A stretch of 64,000 nucleotides of DNA. Source: UBA967 sp044369905. GTDB lineage: Bacteria; Verrucomicrobiota; Verrucomicrobiia; Chthoniobacterales; Terrimicrobiaceae. The translations under genes and the position numbers were made by a program. Shown here one piece after another: positions 48,833 through 57,955 of the stretch (within the stretch, counting starts at the first letter, position 1; each line of letters begins with the position of its first letter). The stretch lies in assembly GCA_044369905.1 (NCBI GenBank), contig JBILWM010000001.1, positions 1-64,000 of the forward strand. Direction: 5' to 3'. The notes below the pieces were generated by a model. It saw nothing but the letters and a program-made list of their open reading frames with translations. It ran no database searches and was not told the DNA's origin.

Positions 48833-50830
48833 TCAGTGGATTTCCACCGGACATTTCGGCATGGCCCTGAGAAAGGCGCGTCCATACGGCTTCGACACGA
48901 TCCGGCTGTCGAGAATGACGATCGTTCCGGTGTCCGTCTTGCTTCGGATAAGGCGGCCCACGCCTTGACGGAGTTTGAGAATCGCCTCGGGGAGTGAGTA
49001 GTTTTCAAACGCCCGCCCACCTTCGGCCTCGATCGCCTCCAGGCGCGCCTCGGTGAGCGGATGGTCTGGCGTGGTGAAGGGGAGTCGGGTAATGATCACG
49101 CTCGAGAGGGCCTCGCCGGGCACATCGACGCCGGTCCAGAAACTGGAAACGCCGAATAGGATGCTATGCGGGTTTTCTTTGAACTCCGCCACCATCCGTT
49201 GCGTGGGCATTCCTCCGCCTTGGACGAGGAGTTGCCAGTCTCTCTTTTCAAAAACGGGCTCCACCAATTCTGCGACCGAGCGCATCGTCTGATAGCTGGT
49301 GAAGAGCACGAACGCCCGGGCCTCGCTTTTCTCGGTGAAGTGGGCGATCCACTTGGCCAGCGAGGTCTCGTAGTCCGGCGCCTTTGGTTCGGGCATCTTC
49401 TCGACGAGGTGCAGGCTCATTTGTTTCTCGTAGTCGAACGGGCTCCCGATCTGGAGTGCCGGGACATCCTCGGCCCCCACACGGTTTCGAAAATACGACA
49501 AATCCGGCGCGCCGGTGGAGAGTGTCGCGCTGGTCAGCACGGTGCACGCCCCCTCGCGGAAGATGAGACGCCTCAGGGCATCGGCGAGATTCACAGGAGC
49601 GGTGCGCAGGGTGCAGAACTCCTCCGTGCGGCCGTATTGCTCCACCCAGTAGACATGGTCGGGTTCCTCGAGCGCGAGAAAGTCCGTGATCGCCGAGCGG
49701 GCCGAGCGCAGCTTGCGGGCGGCCTCCTGGAGTTCTGAGGTGTAGGTTTCATCCTCGCACTTTCCCGCTTCGATACCGATCAACTCGCCGAGGCGCGCCA
49801 ATGCGCTGCACACCTCGCCGCCCTCGGCGAGGCCTGCTTCGCGGACACGGAACTCCCTTCCTTTTTTGAAAGTGCATTGTTTGGTGACCTGCTGAAAAAA
49901 GCTGTCGGCCACCGGCAGGATATCACTCACCGCATGGCATGCGGGGCCGTTTTTGAGCATCTGAAAGAGACCTTTTTTGCTGCGCGGATTGTAGAGGCGC
50001 TGAATGACCCGGCGCAGGCCGAGTTGGGACACTTCCATGCCGATGTGGCGCGCCGCGACCTCTTCCATCGTGTGAGCCTCGTCGAAAATCACAAAGTCAT
50101 TCGCAAAAAGAAGCCCGCCCGTGCGGTTCTCTGCGTCCTCCACACCATTCAGCAGCGTGAAGAACAGGGCGTGGTTGAGGACGACCATTTTCGCATTCGC
50201 CACTCGGCGGCGCAGGTTTTGATAAAAGCATCCGCTTCCCGGGCCACATGTCTTCGGGGTGCATAGATGCTGCTCGCTGCGCACTTCCTCCCACACGGCG
50301 GGATCCGGCTGCTCCAGAAAATCGCTCAACGAGCCATCCTTCGTCTGCATGCTCCACTCGCGGATGCGCTCCAACTCGGCATGCTGCGGCGTGGAGAACA
50401 ATTCTTTCGACTGCGTGAGCGCGCGGGCCAGGCGCGTCGTGCAGAGGTAATTCTGCCGCCCCTTCAGCAAAACTGCCTCGAACTCATCGGGGACGATTTT
50501 TTGCACGAGCGGAATGTCCTTGAACATGAGCTGCTCCTGGAGCGCGATCGTGTGCGTGCAGATCACTGCCTTGCGCTTCGTCCGCACCGCATGCAACGCC
50601 GCCGGCACAAGGTAGGCGAGGGATTTTCCAACGCCTGTGCCCGCTTCGACCACGAGGTGCCCGCCCGTCTCAATCGTTCGAGCCACCGCTCCAGCCATGC
50701 GCTGCTGCTCCGCGCGGTATTCAAAAGATGCCGCGCCCGAGAGAATTCCGGTCTCCGAGAAAATCCCCTCCACCTCGCGTTGAAACGGCGAGGCCGTGAC
50801 AACCTCAAAATCCTCCCGGATCGAAATCAT
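48833..50830 (-). CDS. dinG: DinG/XPD-like ATP-dependent DNA helicase
   Basis: The 665-residue superfamily 2 helicase has Walker A in VVEAGTGVGKSLAYLVP near 60-76, motif II FVIFDEAHTMEE near 248-259 and late motifs SFWTGVDVPGEALSSVII and ILKLRQGVGRLIRS. Four cysteines between motifs Ia and II (NYLCTTR, HLCTPKTCGPGSGCFYQN) match the Fe-S cluster site of XPD/DinG. It would unwind DNA 5' to 3', including R-loops and D-loops. The start is ATG 50830. It lies downstream of the pilus locus on the same strand and is probably unrelated to it. Confidence 0.92.
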   Translation of the reverse strand: MISIREDFEVVTASPFQREVEGIFSETGILSGAASFEYRAEQQRMAGAVARTIETGGHLVVEAGTGVGKSLAYLVPAALHAVRTKRKAVICTHTIALQEQLMFKDIPLVQKIVPDEFEAVLLKGRQNYLCTTRLARALTQSKELFSTPQHAELERIREWSMQTKDGSLSDFLEQPDPAVWEEVRSEQHLCTPKTCGPGSGCFYQNLRRRVANAKMVVLNHALFFTLLNGVEDAENRTGGLLFANDFVIFDEAHTMEEVAARHIGMEVSQLGLRRVIQRLYNPRSKKGLFQMLKNGPACHAVSDILPVADSFFQQVTKQCTFKKGREFRVREAGLAEGGEVCSALARLGELIGIEAGKCEDETYTSELQEAARKLRSARSAITDFLALEEPDHVYWVEQYGRTEEFCTLRTAPVNLADALRRLIFREGACTVLTSATLSTGAPDLSYFRNRVGAEDVPALQIGSPFDYEKQMSLHLVEKMPEPKAPDYETSLAKWIAHFTEKSEARAFVLFTSYQTMRSVAELVEPVFEKRDWQLLVQGGGMPTQRMVAEFKENPHSILFGVSSFWTGVDVPGEALSSVIITRLPFTTPDHPLTEARLEAIEAEGGRAFENYSLPEAILKLRQGVGRLIRSKTDTGTIVILDSRIVSKPYGRAFLRAMPKCPVEIH

Positions 50831-50897
50831 CGCGACATCTTAGAAACCCGTGAAAAGCAATCAAGACCTCCTCGGCAGGCCGAGGCTCGTGAAAGGG

Positions 50898-53513
50898 CTA
50901 TTTCCCAACCGAGCGCGTTGTGATCGCCGGAGGCGGCAGGTCTTCAGGCAGGCCGATCGGCTCGACCGCCTCTTCTTCGTCATCCTGCTGCAGCAGCGGC
51001 TGGCCTTCGGCATTCATGAGACGCGCTGTGACAAAAACAATGAGGTTTTTCTTAATCTTCTGATCCACATTCGACCGGAAGAGACGCCCTGCCAGAGGGA
51101 TATCTCCAAGAATTGGCACCTTGTCATTTACTTTCTGCACATCCTCGCGAATGAGCCCGCCGAGGGCTACCGTCTGACCGTCCCAGATACTCACGCTAGT
51201 GGTCACCTTACGAACGGAGAAAATTGGTTGGTTGATGACATTCGGGGTGATAACGAAGGGGACGATACCCGAAGGGTTGCCGGTCAATATAAGAGCTGGA
51301 TCATAGCGAGGACCAGTGATTGGTGATCCATAGTTGATAAAACCATCAAACTCGACAACCTCCGGCGAAAGCGAGAGATCGATCGTGTAATTGTCAGCAC
51401 CCACCTGCGGTTCGATCTCCAGACTCACGCCGATATCTCTTTTCTCGAATGCGGAAGGTGTTGTTGGCGTGACTATTCCGCTTGTAACTACTATGCCAGC
51501 TGCCCCTTGTGCCCCCCCTGCTTGCTGTGAAGTAGAAGGTGGCGGCACTTGAGGAGGATTAAACTCTGTAGGGTAAGGGAATTCCCGGACGACCTTGATC
51601 GTTGCTTTGATGCCGCTTTTGGTTGTGACTTTTGGAGCGGACATGAGGTCGACGCCTTTTTGTTGGCTGAGCGCACGAATCACCATTTGAAACTGGGGAT
51701 TGGTGAAGACACCAGATATTCCGAAAACACCTGGAGAAGCGACATTTGTTCCCTGCGGGATTCCGCGCAGCAAGGCATTTATGCTGTTAGCAGTTATGGC
51801 TGAGTTGTAGCTTGTTCCAATGCCATTGCGATTGCCTGCAGTTATAGGACTTGTGCCAATATTCCCAAACGGATAGTTTGCGTAGTATTGCGTAGAGAGA
51901 TCTTGAGCTCCCGCACGCGTTCCGCCATCCCCGTAAATCCCGCCTCCGATGGAGAATGGTCCGAGTAGCCAGTCGAACCCCAATTCGTTCAAGTTGTCTT
52001 GAGAAACTTCGACAAACTTGGATTCGATTTCCACCTGTGTTGGGGCTACGCCGGTTGCACCTTCCACAATAGTATCAATGAGATCCACCGCAGCTTGGGT
52101 ATTTCTTACGATGAGCTTGCTGCCTGCGGCTATGTATTGGGCAAATGCCCCTGTTGGAAATGGAACGCCCTGCTCTGTAAAATATTGAGTGGCATTACGG
52201 CGACCAGTGATACGAGTGTTTGCATCTCCTGTCGCCTGACCTCCGGGAAGAGGCCCAGAGGGAACGCTCTCACCTGCCGAGGCTGGTATGAATCCTGGCG
52301 GCACGCGGTATTCTTTGGTGACCAACTCCTCGGTGTTCTCCGTGAGGGGTATGATCGAAACTGCAAAGGGTTCGATTTTATATTTCAGCCCAGCGAGTTC
52401 CGTCAGGTAACGCACGGCTTCGATGAGCGGAACATTTTTCAGTGCGATGGAAATTTTCGTATCTTCGGTAACGCTGGCTTCCGCCGATGGAGTCTCGGCT
52501 GCTTGATCATCGGTAGGGGTGGCCTGAGGCGCCTGAGAAGCGAGCTTCAGAACGATATTCACGCCTTTTTTCTTCGGATCATCCGTGCTGTTATCAAGTT
52601 GACGGCTTTTCTGCTTGAGAAAATCCACGACTTCACGGATCGAGGCGTCTTCAAGGTCCATCTTGTCGATGATAATCTTGTTGAGTTTGTTATTGATGGT
52701 ATCCTTCGACCCGGCTGCGGTGTTGGTTCCGAATGAGGATCCGTCCGTATCGCGTCCGGTGGGCGTCATTTTCCGAACCGGGCGCTCCCACGCACGATCG
52801 GTGAGCCAGAGCATGCGGCTGCGGGTTTCATTGTAGGCGCTCTCGTAGTAGGTCTTGCGCTGTTTGTTCACCATCTCCATGCCATTTCTGGCGGCGGTGC
52901 TGTAGGGGTCCAGGTTTAAAACTTGCTCGTAGCGTTTGAGTGCAAGATCATTGCGGCCCGTGGCGTAATATCCTTCGGCCTGATTGAGCAAGGTCTTCAC
53001 CTCCTCGCGCTTGGAGGCGAAGGCGGGAGTGGTCGTGCGATTATAGTAGCCCGGTTGCTCCAAGTTGGCAAGCATCTGCATGGCAGGCTTGTAGGTTGGG
53101 TTGAAATCCGGCGATAGGATTGTTTTGGCTGTATTTTCCGCATCTTGATACCTGCCGTTGCTTATGAGCCAATTTGCGTAGTCGATCCCTGTTTTGCTGA
53201 ACTCTGAAATAAGGGCGGCACGCTGTTTTTGCGTTGACACTCCTGATCGGGTGATTTGGAGTGCTTGGAGATAATTGGAATACGCGCCTTCGAGATTCTT
53301 ATCGGCAAGATCGCGGCGCGCTTGGTTGATGAGTTGTTCCGCCTGCTTAACCTCTTCCTGTCTCTTAAGAATCTCGCGTTCCGAGATGGCTACCAGATCC
53401 GTTTCTGCCTTCAATGGTATGCCAATGGAAAAAACGGCCATCACGACAGAGCAACTGGCTGTGATGTGGCGGATTCGATGGCGGAAACAACTTGTTTGGA
53501 GTGTAAAAGTCAT
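50898..53513 (-). CDS. Secretin, second tandem copy (Amuc_1098-like, PilQ/GspD role)
   Basis: The 871-residue outer-membrane secretin has an N-terminal signal-like helix (ITASCSVVMAVFSIGIPLKA near 17-36) and TPR-like helices, including GYYATGRNDLALKRYEQVLN near 181-200. Secretin N-domains follow (DASIREVVDFLKQKSRQLDN), then the C-terminal pore domain with GVFTNPQFQMVIRALSQQKG, MSAPKVTTKSG and the hallmark VPILGDIPLAGRLFRS. It would form the outer-membrane channel of a type IV pilus-like machine. It is clearly paralogous to the gene 9 bases upstream and has a longer N-terminal region with a Gly/Ala/Gln-rich loop. Such proteins match Akkermansia Amuc_1098 in domain order, while the duplication is not part of that described locus. 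Confidence 0.85.
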   Translation of the reverse strand: MTFTLQTSCFRHRIRHITASCSVVMAVFSIGIPLKAETDLVAISEREILKRQEEVKQAEQLINQARRDLADKNLEGAYSNYLQALQITRSGVSTQKQRAALISEFSKTGIDYANWLISNGRYQDAENTAKTILSPDFNPTYKPAMQMLANLEQPGYYNRTTTPAFASKREEVKTLLNQAEGYYATGRNDLALKRYEQVLNLDPYSTAARNGMEMVNKQRKTYYESAYNETRSRMLWLTDRAWERPVRKMTPTGRDTDGSSFGTNTAAGSKDTINNKLNKIIIDKMDLEDASIREVVDFLKQKSRQLDNSTDDPKKKGVNIVLKLASQAPQATPTDDQAAETPSAEASVTEDTKISIALKNVPLIEAVRYLTELAGLKYKIEPFAVSIIPLTENTEELVTKEYRVPPGFIPASAGESVPSGPLPGGQATGDANTRITGRRNATQYFTEQGVPFPTGAFAQYIAAGSKLIVRNTQAAVDLIDTIVEGATGVAPTQVEIESKFVEVSQDNLNELGFDWLLGPFSIGGGIYGDGGTRAGAQDLSTQYYANYPFGNIGTSPITAGNRNGIGTSYNSAITANSINALLRGIPQGTNVASPGVFGISGVFTNPQFQMVIRALSQQKGVDLMSAPKVTTKSGIKATIKVVREFPYPTEFNPPQVPPPSTSQQAGGAQGAAGIVVTSGIVTPTTPSAFEKRDIGVSLEIEPQVGADNYTIDLSLSPEVVEFDGFINYGSPITGPRYDPALILTGNPSGIVPFVITPNVINQPIFSVRKVTTSVSIWDGQTVALGGLIREDVQKVNDKVPILGDIPLAGRLFRSNVDQKIKKNLIVFVTARLMNAEGQPLLQQDDEEEAVEPIGLPEDLPPPAITTRSVGK

Positions 53514-53522
53514 TTTAAGGTG

Positions 53523-56015
53523 TTATTGTGGCAGCGGTGCAGAAAGTGGATCTGACGGAATAGCATCACTCAACATGGCATTAACATCCACTTCAGGCAG
53601 AAGCTGATCATCCTCGTCTGCTTCGATAATTGGTTGACCGGCTGGGTCCAGCAGGCCCGCAGTCACAAACATGAGTAAATTGCGTTTGATGTGTTGGTCC
53701 ACATTCGTTCGGAAAAGTCTTCCTGCAAGAGGGATATCTCCTAAAATTGGAACCTTGTCTTGAACTTTTTGCACATCCTCGCGCATAAGGCCTCCTATAA
53801 CCACCGTTTGTCCATCGTAAACAGATACTTGGGTTTCAACTTCGCGCACTGAAAAGACGGGTTGGTTGATGGTGTTCGGGGTGGCTTCGAAAGTGGCAGA
53901 AGTGCCTAGGATACTCACAGCTGTGGTGCCAATGGCGTTAACAAAGGTTTGAGCAACTGTTGCATTAATTGGGTTTCCATAGTTGATGAAGCCATCAAAT
54001 TCTGTCACACGAGGAGCCAATCTGAGTTCAATCGTGTAGGAGTCAGGACCAACGGTCGGCTCCACTTCCAAGGTGATGCCTGTATTTTTCGTTTCCCAAC
54101 CGGTGGGTGAGTTGGGGACAACAGGAGCGTATGTGGAGCCTGTTGTTGCCGAGAGTTGAGGTGGGTCGAACTGGCTGGGGTAGCGGAACTCGCGGACGAT
54201 TTCGATTTTAGCAGTGCTGCCGCTTTTTGTGGTGACTTTTGGCGCGCTAACGAGGTCGATTCCCTTTTTCTGGCTTAAGGCGCGCAGGACGACTTGGAAC
54301 TGTGGGTTTGTGAACACGCCGGCGACACTTAGCACGCCGGGGGCAGGGCCAACAGGGGAGCCCAGAAGAACGGCATCCACAGCATTTAGGCTAATGCCTG
54401 TGGTGCCTCCACGGTTGCCGGCTGTCACAGGTCCGGAAGTTCCAGAGCTTGCGCCGACGGGAAGGGCGTTGCCTGGATTGAGGAGTGGATATCCATTGTT
54501 GTCTATCGATCGGCCGAGACCTATTGTGCCCCCGCTGCCATAAACGCCGGATCCACCGGCGAGAGCGAACTGGCCGAGCAGCCAGTCGAAGCCCAGTTCG
54601 TTGAGGTTGTTTTGAGATACTTCGAGGAATTTCGCTTCGATCTCGACCTGAGTTGGCTTTGTTGCGATGGAAGTTTCAACCATGGCATCAATAAGCTCCA
54701 AATTGGCTTGGGTATTTTTAACAATGAGACGGCTGGTAAGTGAGATGTAGTTGGCACTTGCTCCCTCGGGAAATTCCACACCTTGGGCTTCGAGAAAATC
54801 TTTAGCCATGGAGCGTGCGGCGATGACGGATTGGGAACCTGCCGCTAAGCCGCTGACTTGCGGAGGCGCGCTTCCAGGCGTTGCTGTGATGAAGCCCGGC
54901 GGGACTTTGTATTCCTTGGTGATCAAGACATCCGTGTTCTCCGTGGCTGGAACCACGACAACGGCGTGTGTTTCGATTTTAATCTTGAGATTTGCTGCCT
55001 CGGTGACATAGCGCAGAGCCTCGCGGAGCGGGACATCCGACAGCGACAGAGTGATCGGGTAAGAGGCATCGGGCGAGTCGGGCTTGAGCTTGAGAATGAT
55101 GTTGATGCCTTTGTTGTCTGAATCTCCGGTATCCAGATCGGCGGCGCGCTTTTTGATGAAGTCGAGGGCTTCTTTAATGGAAGAATCGGTGAAATCGATG
55201 CGAGGTATGATGATCGTATCGAGCTTGTTGTTGATGGCCTGGCTGCCTTTGCTGTCCATTTGCGGCTGCTCGACGATGGCGGTCGGGCCATCGGTGAATT
55301 TCCGGAGTGGAAGCTCCCAGGCTTTGTCCACAGCAGTGAGCATGGCGCCGCGCGTCTCGCTGTAGGCGGCATCGGCATATTCTTGGCGGGCCACATTGAT
55401 TTTTTCCATTAACCGCCGCGCGGCAATGTTGTATTTATCGATATTCAGGGCCTGCTCGCACCGCTTGAAGGCGATATCGTATCGCCCGGTCGCATAGTAG
55501 CCTTCCCCCTCTTGGATGAGGCGTTTCACCTCTTCAATGTTCGCCACATGGCGGGGCGTGATCGTTCCTCGATCGGCAAAACCCTGCGGGTCCATGAGCT
55601 GGGAGCGAAGGGTTTTGGCGGGGCCGTAATTCGGATCGTAGCGGTTTTCGAGGACTACTTCCACGGTGGTGCGGGCATCCGCATAACGACCTTCGGAAAC
55701 CCTCTGGCGCGCAAGCAGAACAGCGGCGTTGCAGAAACCTCCAAGCGCCTGTTTGCGGAGATCGGTAGAGGTCTCGCCACCCTGCGGAAGGGTATCCACC
55801 GCGCTTTTGAAGAGCGCGTAGGCTGACTCATAATCATTATCAGCCACGGCGGCATCTCCTTTTTGCACCAGTTCCGCACAATAAGAACGCTTTTGCTCAA
55901 GAACTTGGATGTGCGACTCCACGGCACCTTGCACGCCTGGATATTGCGCTTGGAGAGCGGTTGGCGTGAGGCTGGCGAGAAGGAAAACAGGAAACAAGAG
56001 TGGGAGTTTTTTCAT
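53523..56015 (-). CDS. Secretin, first tandem copy (Amuc_1098-like)
   Basis: The 830-residue protein has a signal peptide (MKKLPLLFPVFLLASLTPTA) and TPR-like repeats over about residues 40-230 (GYYATGRYDIAFKRCEQALN). Short N-domains follow (DSSIKEALDFIKKRAADLDT, then LSDVPLREALRYVTEAANLK), and the pore domain ends VPILGDIPLAGRLFRTNVDQ, then RNLLMFVTAGLLDP. The TPR-secretin arrangement and the neighbours upstream fit Amuc_1098. It opens the outer membrane for the pilus built by the PilM/N/O-like genes. It starts 6 bases after the Amuc_1099-like gene. Confidence 0.87.
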   Translation of the reverse strand: MKKLPLLFPVFLLASLTPTALQAQYPGVQGAVESHIQVLEQKRSYCAELVQKGDAAVADNDYESAYALFKSAVDTLPQGGETSTDLRKQALGGFCNAAVLLARQRVSEGRYADARTTVEVVLENRYDPNYGPAKTLRSQLMDPQGFADRGTITPRHVANIEEVKRLIQEGEGYYATGRYDIAFKRCEQALNIDKYNIAARRLMEKINVARQEYADAAYSETRGAMLTAVDKAWELPLRKFTDGPTAIVEQPQMDSKGSQAINNKLDTIIIPRIDFTDSSIKEALDFIKKRAADLDTGDSDNKGINIILKLKPDSPDASYPITLSLSDVPLREALRYVTEAANLKIKIETHAVVVVPATENTDVLITKEYKVPPGFITATPGSAPPQVSGLAAGSQSVIAARSMAKDFLEAQGVEFPEGASANYISLTSRLIVKNTQANLELIDAMVETSIATKPTQVEIEAKFLEVSQNNLNELGFDWLLGQFALAGGSGVYGSGGTIGLGRSIDNNGYPLLNPGNALPVGASSGTSGPVTAGNRGGTTGISLNAVDAVLLGSPVGPAPGVLSVAGVFTNPQFQVVLRALSQKKGIDLVSAPKVTTKSGSTAKIEIVREFRYPSQFDPPQLSATTGSTYAPVVPNSPTGWETKNTGITLEVEPTVGPDSYTIELRLAPRVTEFDGFINYGNPINATVAQTFVNAIGTTAVSILGTSATFEATPNTINQPVFSVREVETQVSVYDGQTVVIGGLMREDVQKVQDKVPILGDIPLAGRLFRTNVDQHIKRNLLMFVTAGLLDPAGQPIIEADEDDQLLPEVDVNAMLSDAIPSDPLSAPLPQ

Positions 56016-56021
56016 TTCAAG

Positions 56022-57011
56022 TCAGGGAGATGGGCTGTCTGTCGAAAACACGGAGAAAAGATCTCCTGTGGAGACATCGCGTATTTGAGCTTTCGTGGCG
56101 GTGATGTCAACGAGTTTCAGCTTGCGGGCGACATCGGGTTTGATGGTGAACTCTTCGCCTTTTTTGAGAGTAAAGTCGGCATCCCCCGGCGTGAGGAGGT
56201 TGCGGAAGGTTCCGAACGAGGTCGGGTCGTTGGTTTCTTTGTTGAATATGAGAACAATCGAGTCGCCGGTCTCGGTGTTTTGGACGGTGAGTTCGGAGAG
56301 GTCGCCTGAGGCGTTGACTCCATTAGGGCCAGGTTTGGCCTCGTATTTCAGAATTTTATATGGCGCTCCTCCGATTTGTTCGCCGATTTTGCGGTATTGG
56401 CTGCGGGCACTTCCTTTCAAGTCTTTGAGGTTGATCTGAAAATCCTTGCCTTCTCCCGAGGGGTCGCCCTTGAACTCCAAGCGGAAGGGCACGGGTTTGA
56501 AGCCAACGAGTTTAAGCTTGTTGAATGATGCTGGAGCGTCTTTGGGATCGTTCGGATTGGTTTTTTTTTCGAATTCCTCAAGGTTGCTGAACCCGTCGCC
56601 ATCGGAGTCTTTTTCCTTGATGTTCATGTCCGTGTAATCAAGGCCGTTCGCGAGCAGCCAGTCGTTGGTGAGGGGTGGATGGAGTTGGTCGCTGCCTTCT
56701 GCTAGGGGGTCAATGAGTTTGCCATCCTTGAGCAGGTAGCGGCGGGAAACGAGCAGGGAACCGCGCTCGGCGGAGCCTGCGGGAAGGTCGGTGGGAGCTT
56801 TCCACTTGGATGAAGAGTCCGCGAGGGCACTTGCTTGACGGATGGCATCAAGATTTACAGGCGGAATCGCGTTGTCCTTGGGGGCGGTGAGGCCTGCCTG
56901 GACAGCTTCTGGCTCCATGCGGCTCATTGCGATCCATGCGGCGTTGGACACCAGCAAGAGCGTGGCAAAGGCGAGAATGAGAATATCGTATTTTTCTTTA
57001 ACCCAATTCAT
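56022..57011 (-). CDS. Amuc_1099-like single-pass membrane protein with a calcium-type repeat
   Basis: The roughly 329-residue protein has one N-terminal membrane helix (YDILILAFATLLLVSNAAWI near 8-27) and a periplasmic remainder. The segment KDSDGDGFSNLEEFEKKTNP near 134-153, then DPKDA, is a thrombospondin type 3/EF-hand-like calcium loop. The C-terminal half is beta-rich, with FNKLKLVGFKPVPFRLEFKG. It lies where PilP-like proteins sit, between the PilO-like protein and the secretin, and may link them. The ATG at 57011 is chosen; a GTG at 57020 overlaps the preceding stop. Confidence 0.72.
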   Translation of the reverse strand: MNWVKEKYDILILAFATLLLVSNAAWIAMSRMEPEAVQAGLTAPKDNAIPPVNLDAIRQASALADSSSKWKAPTDLPAGSAERGSLLVSRRYLLKDGKLIDPLAEGSDQLHPPLTNDWLLANGLDYTDMNIKEKDSDGDGFSNLEEFEKKTNPNDPKDAPASFNKLKLVGFKPVPFRLEFKGDPSGEGKDFQINLKDLKGSARSQYRKIGEQIGGAPYKILKYEAKPGPNGVNASGDLSELTVQNTETGDSIVLIFNKETNDPTSFGTFRNLLTPGDADFTLKKGEEFTIKPDVARKLKLVDITATKAQIRDVSTGDLFSVFSTDSPSP

Positions 57012-57016
57012 AGAAT

Positions 57017-57955
57017 TCACTTGGGCGGAGGGGTTGTCTTCGAATCGTCTGCTGGTTTTGATTCCCAGTCAGGAAAGTCGAGGATTTCAATAGTCAGGCT
57101 GGCGATGACGGATTCGCGGCCGAGGACGGCTTGAATGGTTTCGGGTGCGCTTGCGGAAGCGCTGGGTGTTGGAATGCCTTCCGTCGGCGAAGAGTCGCCG
57201 GATTGGCTGCGAAGGGGCGGTTGTGGACTTGTGTTGTCCATCGTGAGCGAGCGAATGAGAAGAAATTCGTCCGCGTCTTGGATCATGTTAAAGGCGGTGA
57301 GGAGCTTTTCCTGAGGGGAGGTAAAGGTGATCGTGAAAGTTTTGGTGGAAATGGAAGGGGCCTTTGGCGCTGGTGTGGCACCGGGTTTGGCGGCTGGTGC
57401 CGGGGTGGGAGTCGCGGCTGGAGTCGGGATTTCCTGTCTTTTAAGGGAGGCGATGGCCCCGATTTTGAGATCAACGATTTCATCCGTGAGTCGGCGGATA
57501 ATGCGGAATTCCCGATTCAGCTCTCCGACTTCTTGCTGGGATGGCGGTGTGGCTTGGTATTCATCGAAGCCGTAGAAAAAGTTGTCTGGAAGCGTGACGC
57601 CTTTTTCGAGCGCCTTTTTCCTCAATTCATCCACTGCCTTGCGGAGGTCATCCTGGAATTCCTGTGGGTTGATGGGGGCGAGCGGTTCCTCCATCGCAGC
57701 CAGCGCGGTGCGATACTTGGCAATTTCCTCACGGTATTCCTTCAGGCTTGACTGGACGGCCTTGAGGTTGCTTTCGGTCGGGAAGGGCTTTTGGTTTTGG
57801 AATTGCTTCAGTTTTTGCAGTTGCGAATCGAGATTCGCCTGTGCCTCGTCGCGACGCGCTTGGGCATCCACCGCCAAATACGAGGTGGCTCCGGTGCCTA
57901 TGACGGCCACAACAATGAGCACTACGGCAATGGGATTTTGTTTGAACCAGTTCAT
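57017..57955 (-). CDS. Amuc_1100-like PilO-type protein
   Basis: The roughly 312-residue protein has an N-terminal membrane helix (NPIAVVLIVVAVIGTGATSY near 7-26), then a charged coiled coil (QARRDEAQANLDSQLQKLKQ) and a ferredoxin-like periplasmic domain. This is the PilO/GspM topology, and length and order match Akkermansia Amuc_1100 (317 residues, a TLR2-active surface protein). A Pro/Ala-rich linker (TPAATPTPAPAAKPGATPAP) splits the periplasmic part. Its ATG overlaps the PilM-like stop, and its stop overlaps the next gene. Confidence 0.8.
   Translation of the reverse strand: MNWFKQNPIAVVLIVVAVIGTGATSYLAVDAQARRDEAQANLDSQLQKLKQFQNQKPFPTESNLKAVQSSLKEYREEIAKYRTALAAMEEPLAPINPQEFQDDLRKAVDELRKKALEKGVTLPDNFFYGFDEYQATPPSQQEVGELNREFRIIRRLTDEIVDLKIGAIASLKRQEIPTPAATPTPAPAAKPGATPAPKAPSISTKTFTITFTSPQEKLLTAFNMIQDADEFLLIRSLTMDNTSPQPPLRSQSGDSSPTEGIPTPSASASAPETIQAVLGRESVIASLTIEILDFPDWESKPADDSKTTPPPK

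Noticed and set aside
56561..56569. T9 run in the Amuc_1099-like gene as a phase-variation tract
   Set aside because: It encodes a natural Lys-Lys stretch on the minus strand, and A/T runs of this length are common. It lies in a structural pilus gene without other signs of switching.
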